In this document: in pieces, positions 28,834-36,912 of the stretch
Numbering within the stretch: the stretch's first letter is position 1
How the letters are laid out: the number at the start of each line of letters is the position of its first letter
DNA from: an uncultured Anaerolineales bacterium
GTDB taxonomy: Bacteria > Chloroflexota > Anaerolineae > Anaerolineales > Villigracilaceae
Direction: 5' to 3'
DNA length: 43,483 nucleotides
Assembly (NCBI GenBank): GCA_949319575.1
Contig: CASGHD010000070.1
Location: 1-43,483, forward strand
Made by a program: the position numbers and the translations under genes
The notes under the pieces: model-generated
Seen by the model: only the letters and a program-made list of their open reading frames with translations
Told to the model about the DNA's origin: nothing
Databases searched by the model: none

Positions 28834-29526
28834 ATGGCAATCACGCTGGTAATGGATGGCAAGGAACTAACTGTCGAAGACGGAAAGACATTGCTTGATG
28901 TCGCGCGCGAGATGGGTAAAGATGTTCCTACCATCTGCTATCACGATGCGACAACGGCGAATGGGCTATGCCGAATGTGCGTCGTGGAAGTGGAAGGGCA
29001 GAGAGCGCTCCAGCCGGCGTGCGTCGTCCAGGCGGGGGCGGGGATGAAGGTCCACACGCGAAGCGAGAAGGTCATCCGCGCGCGCAAGACGATTCTTGAG
29101 ATGCTCGACTCCACAATGGACTTGTCCGAAGCGGACGAGATCCAAACGATGATGAAGGACTACAACACAGACGCGAACCGCTTCCCCGATGCCGAACGCC
29201 GCGAGTCGGAAATCAAAGACGATAACCCGATGTACATCCGCGATTACTCGAAATGCCTGCTGTGCTGGCGGTGCGTGCAAGTCTGCGCGGAGGACGCGCA
29301 GTACACGTATGCCATCAACTTCGAAGGGCGCGGATTTGAAACGCAGATCGGCACATTCTTCGATAAAACCATCCCTGAAACAACCTGCGTGCTGTGCGGT
29401 CAATGCGTGGCGGTTTGCCCCACAGGCGCGTTGAAACCCAGGCGCGAATATTTGCTACAACAGGGGATGAGTCCGCAGGAGATCAGCGTGTTGAATACCG
29501 GTAGAAAAAAGAGAAAAGCAAGATAA
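28834..29526 (+). CDS. 2Fe-2S/4Fe-4S iron-sulfur subunit (NuoG N-terminal-like) of formate dehydrogenase
   Basis: [48 protein letters not shown]; start ATG 28834. Confidence 0.9.
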   Translation: MAITLVMDGKELTVEDGKTLLDVAREMGKDVPTICYHDATTANGLCRMCVVEVEGQRALQPACVVQAGAGMKVHTRSEKVIRARKTILEMLDSTMDLSEADEIQTMMKDYNTDANRFPDAERRESEIKDDNPMYIRDYSKCLLCWRCVQVCAEDAQYTYAINFEGRGFETQIGTFFDKTIPETTCVLCGQCVAVCPTGALKPRREYLLQQGMSPQEISVLNTGRKKRKAR

Positions 29527-29594
29527 CCGCAAAGACCGCGAAGACCGCGAAGAAGAAACAAAAGAATCTTTGCGTTCTTCGCGCGCTTAGCGGT
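29526..29594. repeat. Imperfect intergenic hairpin with ~9-bp sub-repeats (ACCGCAAAG ACCGCGAAG ACCGCGAAG)
   Basis: 28-nt arms, 23/28 matches by eye, between Fe-S subunit and fdhA. Confidence 0.75.
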
Positions 29595-29606
29595 GAGGAG
29601 TATTTG

Positions 29607-31823
29607 ATGATCAAACCCGACCGAATCGTCACAACCACCTGCCCTTACTGCGGGGTGGGGTGCAATTTGAAACTGCACATCAAGGATGACTTTATCTTCA
29701 AAGTCACCTCGCCGTTTGATTCGCCCGTCAATCAGGGGAACTTGTGCGTGAAGGGGCGCTTCGGCTACGACTTCATCTATCACCCCAAGCGCGTCACCAC
29801 ACCTCTCGCGCGACGTTACCTGCTTGAAGGCAAACCGAAACCCGAAGGACGCGAACAAGTCTTCGCTGTCAGCACGGATGGCGCGCCGATCCCCAATTCT
29901 CAAATCTCCAATCTCTGGGACTGGGTCGAAACCGATTGGGAGACTGCATTAAACATCACCGCCGATACCCTCGCGCGTATTTACAAACGCGATGGCTCCG
30001 ACGCGATGGCGGTCTATTGTTGCGCCAAAGCCACCAACGAAGATAACTACCTCCTGCAAAAAATGTGGCGCGCGTTATTCCGCACGAATAATGTGGATCA
30101 CTGCACGCGGCTATGCCATGCGGGAAGCGTGGTTGCTCTGCTCCAGGCGTTGGGAACGTCGGCGATGAGCAACACAGCCTCGCAGGTGGCGTTGAACGAT
30201 GTGTTCATCGTCACAGGCTCGAACACGGGCGAGAATCATCCGATCATTGCTTTGCAAATGAAAGAAGCGGTCAGGCAGAACGGCGCAAAGTTGATCGTCA
30301 TCGATCCGCGCCGCATCGACCTGGTGGATTTCGCCGAGTTGTGGCTTCCGCTCAAGCCCGGCACGAACGTCCCCGTCTTTTCCGCGATGGCGCATGTGAT
30401 CGTCAAAGAGAATTTGATCAATCCAGATTTCATCGCCAACCGCACTGAAGGCTTCAATGAATTCATCGAGTCGCTTGAAAAGTTCACGCCCGAATTCGCG
30501 GAGGAGATCTCCGGCGCGCCAGCCGAGGATATTCGCAAAGCCGCGCGCATGTACGCGAAAGCAAACAACGCCGCAATCTATTGGGGCATGGGCATTTCGC
30601 AACTTTCGCACGGCACGGCATCCGCGCTTGGTCTGGTAAATCTCGCGTTGCTCACCGGTCACATCGGGCGCGATGGCACTGGACTGAATCCCTTGCGCGG
30701 ACAAAATAACGTGCAAGGCGCAAGCGACATGGGCGCGATGCCGTTCTTCTATCCCGGCTATCAACGTGTAGACAATGAAGAGCACGCCGCAAAATGGGAA
30801 AAATTATGGAACATCGAACCCAATGGGCTTCCGCGCAAACTTGGCCTCACCACCACCGAAATTTTAAGTCACGCGCATGAGGGCGGCGTGCGCGCGCTCT
30901 TCATTATGGGCGAGAACCCGATGATGTCTGAGCCGAATCTCAACGAGACGCGCAAACACATGCAAGAGTTGGAGTTCCTCGTTTCGCAGGATATTTTCAT
31001 CAACGAGTCTGGAGCGTTTGCGGATGTCTTTCTGCCTGCCACCCCGTTCGCCGAAAAAGATGGGACGTTCTCCAACACCGACCGACGCGTGCAACGCGTG
31101 AGGACGGCGCAACCTCCGCGTGGGGATTCGCGCCCCGACTGGAAAATTCTCTGCGACTTGGCGTTGCGCCTCGAATCCCGATTGGGAGTTGCTACAAGCC
31201 ATTGGGCATATTCCCACCCCGAGGAGATCCTGCGCGAGGCGGCAACCTTGAGCAAGGATTATGCCGGTATCACCTATGAGCGTATCGACAAAGTCGGCTT
31301 GATCTACCCCGTGCCGACACTCGATCACCCCGGCACCCCGACGCTGTTCAAGGAATCCTTCCCGCGGGGCAAGGGGAAATTCATCAGCGTGGATTATGTG
31401 CCGGTGAAAGAACCTGTGGATGACGAGTATCCGTTCATCCTGACGACCGGTCGCGTGCTCGAACACTGGCACGGCGGCACCATGACGCGCAACTCAGTGG
31501 TTGACGAAGTCTACCCGGAGGCGCGAGTCGAGATCCACCCTGCGGACGCGGAGATGCACGGCATTGCGAATAACATGCCCGTGCACGTGACCTCCCGCCG
31601 CGGCGAAATCGTCCTGCGCGCCACCGTCACCGAAAAGACAACGGTGGGCGTGGTGTTTATTCCCTGGCACTTCCACGAAGCCGCCGCGAACTTGCTCACC
31701 AACGACGCGCTCGACCCGCAGGCGTTGATTCCCGAGTTCAAGGCGTGCGCGGTGCAGGTCTTCCCCGCAAGGGAGGGGGAGTTGGCGAATCCGGAGAATG
31801 TTTTGGCGAGGGGGAGGTATTAA
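29607..31823 (+). CDS. fdhA: Formate dehydrogenase catalytic subunit (molybdopterin oxidoreductase), Cys type
   Basis: CPYCGVGCNLKLHI...GNLCVKGRFGYDF; CAKATNEDNYLLQKMWRALFRTNNVDHCTRLCHAGSV; C-terminal RVLEHWHGGTMTR. Confidence 0.93.
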   Translation: MIKPDRIVTTTCPYCGVGCNLKLHIKDDFIFKVTSPFDSPVNQGNLCVKGRFGYDFIYHPKRVTTPLARRYLLEGKPKPEGREQVFAVSTDGAPIPNSQISNLWDWVETDWETALNITADTLARIYKRDGSDAMAVYCCAKATNEDNYLLQKMWRALFRTNNVDHCTRLCHAGSVVALLQALGTSAMSNTASQVALNDVFIVTGSNTGENHPIIALQMKEAVRQNGAKLIVIDPRRIDLVDFAELWLPLKPGTNVPVFSAMAHVIVKENLINPDFIANRTEGFNEFIESLEKFTPEFAEEISGAPAEDIRKAARMYAKANNAAIYWGMGISQLSHGTASALGLVNLALLTGHIGRDGTGLNPLRGQNNVQGASDMGAMPFFYPGYQRVDNEEHAAKWEKLWNIEPNGLPRKLGLTTTEILSHAHEGGVRALFIMGENPMMSEPNLNETRKHMQELEFLVSQDIFINESGAFADVFLPATPFAEKDGTFSNTDRRVQRVRTAQPPRGDSRPDWKILCDLALRLESRLGVATSHWAYSHPEEILREAATLSKDYAGITYERIDKVGLIYPVPTLDHPGTPTLFKESFPRGKGKFISVDYVPVKEPVDDEYPFILTTGRVLEHWHGGTMTRNSVVDEVYPEARVEIHPADAEMHGIANNMPVHVTSRRGEIVLRATVTEKTTVGVVFIPWHFHEAAANLLTNDALDPQALIPEFKACAVQVFPAREGELANPENVLARGRY

Positions 31824-31829
31824 CAAAGA

Positions 31830-31862
31830 AACTCGGAGAGGTTAGAACTCTCCGAGTTTTAA
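31830..31862 (+). terminator. Rho-independent terminator after fdhA
   Basis: AACTCGGAGAG (31830-31840)/CTCTCCGAGTT (31848-31858) followed by TTTT. Confidence 0.85.
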
Positions 31863-31895
31863 TTTAAGAGCGTGAGTGCGAATGATAAATTATTC

Positions 31896-32050
31896 GTAAC
31901 TACTCAGCCTCGGAATATGTCGCTGCGAGGCGCTCTTGGTTTTGCCGAAGCAGTCTCCCAATACCGGGAGATTGCTACGTCGGGACCCCGAAAAAACATC
32001 GGGGCAGGCGAGCAAGAGCCCTCCTCGCAACGACATGCCTGAGCAGTTAC
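31896..32050. mobile_element. MITE-like element, copy 3 (GTAACTACTCAG ... CTGAGCAGTTAC)
   Basis: Terminal inverted repeats; perfect 8-bp direct repeats AATTATTC at 31888-31895 and 32051-32058, the latter containing the stop codon of the neighbouring minus-strand CDS. Confidence 0.9.
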
Positions 32051-32052
32051 AA

Positions 32053-32703
32053 TTATTCAACCTTATTTTGCGATGTTTTAATCAATTGAACAAATTGTTC
32101 ACCCGTAATTTTATTGTAGAAAAGCGCCAGCGTACTAAATATGAGGATTATCAATCCAACTGCCACACTAGCCACTGCAATAAAATTATTGGGAAATAAA
32201 TATGCCGTGCCCACAATAAGGGTAAGAACCACAAAAGTGACAGATAGTAAGTTTTTGGAAAGCCTTGTAAACTCATTTGTAAAACCAATTGTTTCTACTG
32301 CTTCCTTACGCTCCTCGTTAAGCCTATTTCCGATGTTTTCCACTTTCTCTTTCAGAACAACCAGTCGCTCGCTCTTAAACCACACATCTTTTGCTCGACC
32401 AGTCATAAGGGCAGCTCGAACAGCATCCCCGTTGTTGGAGCTAGTCGTCGCAATGCAAGGAATTCCAGTCTTATTTAGACTGAACATAGCAGACAAACCC
32501 GAGTCGTCATTGATTTTTGTTTCGTCAAGTTTAATGTCTACTAAGGCGATTTCAATTTTTATCCCCTTGTTGTCAATAACCTTATTGACTTCAGAAAGGG
32601 TTTTAGCCTTCAAAATTTGAAAATCTGAACCTAGCCCATCTTCCATGGTTTCTAGCCAATCTTTGTCGTCATCAACAATTAAAGCAATAGGCTTTTCTGG
32701 CAT
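32053..32703 (-). CDS. Receiver-domain protein with coiled-coil linker and two C-terminal TM helices
   Basis: ALIVDDDKDW, IALVDIKLDE, CIATTSS, VWFKSE receiver motifs; hydrophobic helices LLSVTFVVLTLIVGTAYLF and FIAVASVAVGLIILIFSTLALF. Confidence 0.8.
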   Translation of the reverse strand: MPEKPIALIVDDDKDWLETMEDGLGSDFQILKAKTLSEVNKVIDNKGIKIEIALVDIKLDETKINDDSGLSAMFSLNKTGIPCIATTSSNNGDAVRAALMTGRAKDVWFKSERLVVLKEKVENIGNRLNEERKEAVETIGFTNEFTRLSKNLLSVTFVVLTLIVGTAYLFPNNFIAVASVAVGLIILIFSTLALFYNKITGEQFVQLIKTSQNKVE

Positions 32704-32722
32704 TGATAAGTAGTCTCCTTGA

Positions 32723-33580
32723 TTATGATCTAATTGCTATTTGAGATGCGAACTCTTCTATATCTGTATTATTCAATTCGAAAACCGCCCCTCCAAGAGT
32801 TGGAATCGGCTCATAGATTAAGCGCTCTGAGATCATACTGTTTATTCCAAAGGTTTCTTTTAATCGATGATCCGATATGGTTTTTTCAATTAAGCTCATC
32901 ATATCATCGTGTTTGCCAATCCAGGTAGCAATTGGTGCTCCCAACGCCTTGCTCCAAAACCGAATTTGTAAAACTGTAAATTGAAGAACTTTTAACAACC
33001 TCGCTTCACTTTTATCAACTAATAATGGATGGTATCCACTAAGCATGTATTTAGCAAAAACATCTAGGTTTTCCCCAGTTATTTTTGGGGAATCTTTGGC
33101 ATCGACGGTAGTCAAAAATTTATTAAGAACACTTTTCGTAATATTTAATGATTCAAAAGGCATTCTTCGAAGTGGACGGTTGAATCTTGCTTCCGCGTCT
33201 TCTCCAGCCTCACGGATTGCTTTAATGATTTCGGATAACGGCTTGGCTTTGTCAATAAAATCCCATACTTTAATTTTCCGAAATGCCTCCCGGAGATCGT
33301 CTTTTTCTCCATGTGATGTATAGACTATGATATTTGTTTCTTCGTTCATCCCGGAAATAATGTGTGCAAGCTCTAAGCCCTGTTCATTTGTTACGTCGTT
33401 CTCGTTCAGTCTTTTATCCAGCAAAGCAACATGGTAGGTGTTTTTCCTCAACAGATCCATTGCTTCTTTGGTGGAGGAAGCAAAATGTAAAATGTACCCT
33501 AATGAAGATATGCTGTCTTGAATATCTTGTTGCCAATCTTTATCATCTTCAACGTAAAGAATTCTTTTTTTTAGTATCAT
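32723..33580 (-). CDS. Response-regulator receiver domain with uncharacterised C-terminal domain
   Basis: ILYVEDDKDW, VALLDKRL, IIVYTSHGE, VWDFIDKAKP; ~150-residue C-terminus with no DNA-binding motif recognised. Confidence 0.8.
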   Translation of the reverse strand: MILKKRILYVEDDKDWQQDIQDSISSLGYILHFASSTKEAMDLLRKNTYHVALLDKRLNENDVTNEQGLELAHIISGMNEETNIIVYTSHGEKDDLREAFRKIKVWDFIDKAKPLSEIIKAIREAGEDAEARFNRPLRRMPFESLNITKSVLNKFLTTVDAKDSPKITGENLDVFAKYMLSGYHPLLVDKSEARLLKVLQFTVLQIRFWSKALGAPIATWIGKHDDMMSLIEKTISDHRLKETFGINSMISERLIYEPIPTLGGAVFELNNTDIEEFASQIAIRS

Positions 33581-33618
33581 GTCTCACCTTTATTATGCAA
33601 TTTGATTATAATTAATAA

Positions 33619-36600
33619 TCAATTAACCTTCAGGTGGACTAAAAACTTTGCCCCCACGCCACCTCGGCCGGGGATTGGAGGATCAATTTTCCCGCCGATC
33701 ATTTGAACATATTGATTGGTTAGGGCGAGCCCAAACCCGCGACCTTTCAAGCCTGTAGCTGATATTGGTAAAAGAACCATATCGGCATCAGCTTTTGAAA
33801 CTCCTTTGCCAGTGTCTTCTACAGAAATTATAATCCATTCCCCGCTTATATCTTCGACTTCAATATAGATACTTCCTCCTTCAGGCATGGCATCCATACT
33901 GTTTGTTATTAGGGTGTGAAATACATTCTTTAAGTGCTTAGTGGCAGTGACATTAAAGTCTATATTGTTTAATTGAACAGAATTGATCAGTGACACCTTT
34001 TCAGGTATTTCGATCTCGATCAATGCGTTTTCGATCATATCTCTAAGTGAAATACTTTCTAAGGCAACTAACGTTGATTTTGCTTCATCAAGGGTTTTTT
34101 GAACCATAATGGTTGCGTTTGATGCGATTTCCGTTATTTTAGATAGTCGATTTGTTATTTCAGTGTTATTTGATAACGCTATGCCTTGATTATTCTCAAT
34201 CAACTCGACTTGGTGCTGGATTTTTGACAACGGAGATTTCATCTTATGCGAAAGATCGCTAGTTGTGAATCCCATATAGACGAGCCTTTTCTGCTCAATA
34301 TTTTCTGCATTCTTGATGGCTATTGTGCACAATGATGCTAACGAAATAACTAACTCAACATCATCCTCTTCGTAATGATAAGGCTTCTCGCTTTCTAAAT
34401 TGATTACACCTATTACTTTATCGCCGTCCAAGATTGGAACTACAAGTTCAGATACTTCGTCGCCTGGAAACGCATCTAAAAATAGGTGTCTCAAAGGATG
34501 CGTGGACACATTGTCTATATTGATAATTTTCTTCTCTCGAACAGATAATCCGACTACGCCATCATCAAAGGATTGAATCAATGGCCAGTCCTCTTTCAAA
34601 TTTTCCTTTGCTACAATCCTAATCTCGCGTTTTCTTTCATCGGACAAACTTATGGTTCCTTTGGTTGTTTCTGTGATGTCAAGCGCTTGCCTGAGGATTG
34701 TTGAGAATAGTTTTTCTTGATCGTCGATGGAGAGTAGGTTGTTCACAGTATCAATTAGCGCTTTTCGTTGGATCGCAATTCTCTGAGTTCGCTCAAATTC
34801 GATTGCATTGCTTACTACTATTACAGCCTGCCCTGCTAATGTTTCCATAAATTGCTGGTCATCTTCTGAGAAGGCGGACTCTTTGCTGCTCTCAAAATTC
34901 ATAACCCCTATAGGTACGCCTCCCAAGATCAGGGGTATATCCATCTCTGAAATTGTTTTTTTAGCAACCTCAATAAAAGTTTTACTCCATTTGGGATCTT
35001 TCCTAACATTGTTTATTCGTATTGTGCGCTTTTCTTTGAATGCAACATTTGCGATTCCTTCAGACTTATCTAATGCGACGATCAAGTCTTGATTTGTTGG
35101 TTCAATATCCCCTATTATTGCTTTTGGCTCAAGAGCATTAAGTTTTTTGTTGTGCAATAAAACAAGACCTGTATCAGCTTGGATATATTTTGCCGATAGA
35201 TCAAGAATTGTTTTGAGGATGTCGTCGCTATCTAGAAACTTGCTACTTATAGCTCGGTCGATATTGCGAAGGTCTTCTAGTTCACTTAACCTGCGGTCGC
35301 GTAAACTCCGGAAAAGCCTCGAGTTTCTAATAGCTATGGCGGCATAAGTTGCAAGGCTTCTGATTACCCACTGTTGAGCAGAGTCAAACTTTTGTTCGGA
35401 GCGATAATTGATAAACAAAACCCCAATAGACTCCGCGCCTGCTTTTAGAGGAATTGCTGCCGTAGACTTAACTTTTTCTGCATCTGGAAACTTCCCCCCT
35501 TCTTGGTAGTTCTTTTCTAATTTAGTATACAACTCGGGGCTTTTGCCTGCAAAAATTGGTTCGATTTGCTGACTAACTTTGTGGACAATTGCGGCAGGCG
35601 TTGCTTCGCCCACGCGTAATGTTACTTGAGGATTGAAAAATCTTCCTCTGTGAAGAGGTGAAAGATATCTTTCCTCTGATTGAAGATAAGGGTAAAGCGT
35701 AATTAAATCTGCTTGTGTAGCGTTAAAAATTCGATCAGCCACTTCCTCGATAATATCAGTGTTTGGATCCAAATCGGCAGTCAAGATTTGACCTGATGAA
35801 TCTAGCTCACGCAGGTCATTTAGCAATCGATAGTTATTCAAGGCAAGCGCTATGTGATTTGCTAGTAGATCTAAAATTTGTCGATCTTCACCGTCATAGT
35901 AATTTGCCTTCCGGTGCTGCACGCTTAATACCCCTAGTGGTTTGTCTCCGATTTTGATTGGAACAAAGATGCCCGATTTTTCCTTTGCCGCTGTCTTTGC
36001 GACATGGTATACCTTTACGCCAGCAGGCAGCCCGCCTTTGCGAAAATCACCAGATGCGATAACCTGCAAATTACGAAGGACCCAAGCAGTCGCCGATGAT
36101 CTCCTGAGCGAATAATTCTGCCGAATCCTGCGCTTACCTTCATCAACTAGATACAGATCGACTTTGTCCTTCCTAAAGTCATAACTGACAAGAGAAAAAT
36201 AAAAACTGACATCTAATATCCCTTTTATGTGCTCAAAAACACTTTCAAACATTTGTTGGATGTTGTCGAAATTTTCATTGATGTCCTGCCCAATTTTTGC
36301 AATTTCGCGATATCTGCGAATGAACCAGGTGGATTGCAATTCGGACGAGGCTAATTCAGCGAACAATCTGAGGTCGTTTATAAAAACGCTGCTAAATTTT
36401 CTGGCTTTTCGATAATCCAGGTACATGACCGCCAACGGCTTATCGTGTCTCTTTGTATATAGGCTTATGCCAATTACCGATATAATTCCCTCTGCTTTGA
36501 CTTTGGGGCTCTGGTACTTTTCGGGCAAAATATTCAACGCTAAGATTTTGCTGTGCAGTATTCTTTTTGTGAGGCCTTCTTTTCTTGGATAATCGAATTT

Positions 36601-36810
36601 CAGGTTAGGGGCGGCTAATTTTCCCTTGTAAATAGGAGTGTCCTTTAGAAACAAGCCTGTTATAGGATTCATAGGGAATATTACACATAAGTCAGGCGAA
36701 AAATATTCTTTGGCAGTTTTGGCTATTCGATTGAGAATATCAGTTAAATCCCCCGGCTCTTTCGATTCTGCTCTCAAACTTTGAAAAAGGTTAGTGAGAT
36801 CGTGCTTCAT
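33619..36810 (-). CDS. Sensor histidine kinase with about five tandem GAF domains
   Basis: Repeated GAF patterns (e.g. IPLILGGVPIGVMNFESSKESAFSEDDQQFMETLAGQAVIVVSNA); H-box DLSHKMKSPL; N box HTLITNSMDAM; VEDTGKGVS; GRGFGLAL. Confidence 0.87.
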   Translation of the reverse strand: MKHDLTNLFQSLRAESKEPGDLTDILNRIAKTAKEYFSPDLCVIFPMNPITGLFLKDTPIYKGKLAAPNLKFDYPRKEGLTKRILHSKILALNILPEKYQSPKVKAEGIISVIGISLYTKRHDKPLAVMYLDYRKARKFSSVFINDLRLFAELASSELQSTWFIRRYREIAKIGQDINENFDNIQQMFESVFEHIKGILDVSFYFSLVSYDFRKDKVDLYLVDEGKRRIRQNYSLRRSSATAWVLRNLQVIASGDFRKGGLPAGVKVYHVAKTAAKEKSGIFVPIKIGDKPLGVLSVQHRKANYYDGEDRQILDLLANHIALALNNYRLLNDLRELDSSGQILTADLDPNTDIIEEVADRIFNATQADLITLYPYLQSEERYLSPLHRGRFFNPQVTLRVGEATPAAIVHKVSQQIEPIFAGKSPELYTKLEKNYQEGGKFPDAEKVKSTAAIPLKAGAESIGVLFINYRSEQKFDSAQQWVIRSLATYAAIAIRNSRLFRSLRDRRLSELEDLRNIDRAISSKFLDSDDILKTILDLSAKYIQADTGLVLLHNKKLNALEPKAIIGDIEPTNQDLIVALDKSEGIANVAFKEKRTIRINNVRKDPKWSKTFIEVAKKTISEMDIPLILGGVPIGVMNFESSKESAFSEDDQQFMETLAGQAVIVVSNAIEFERTQRIAIQRKALIDTVNNLLSIDDQEKLFSTILRQALDITETTKGTISLSDERKREIRIVAKENLKEDWPLIQSFDDGVVGLSVREKKIINIDNVSTHPLRHLFLDAFPGDEVSELVVPILDGDKVIGVINLESEKPYHYEEDDVELVISLASLCTIAIKNAENIEQKRLVYMGFTTSDLSHKMKSPLSKIQHQVELIENNQGIALSNNTEITNRLSKITEIASNATIMVQKTLDEAKSTLVALESISLRDMIENALIEIEIPEKVSLINSVQLNNIDFNVTATKHLKNVFHTLITNSMDAMPEGGSIYIEVEDISGEWIIISVEDTGKGVSKADADMVLLPISATGLKGRGFGLALTNQYVQMIGGKIDPPIPGRGGVGAKFLVHLKVN

Positions 36811-36848
36811 TTTTGTCCTTCCTAATCAGCTGTCAACTCAGTGCCTTA

Positions 36849-36877
36849 ATCTTATTACTGTTTTTTCAATTCCGCAA
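36849..36877 (-). promoter_or_regulatory. Putative promoter of the kinase operon
   Basis: On minus strand TTGCGG-N17-TAAGAT, about 38 bp upstream of the kinase ATG. Confidence 0.4.
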
Positions 36878-36912
36878 TATCACATAATGTTACAGAATCA
36901 TAGATGATGAGT

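Noticed and set aside
30106-30126. Possible selenocysteine site in FdhA
   Set aside because: Active-site codon is TGC (LCH), and no in-frame TGA was seen; it is a Cys-type enzyme.
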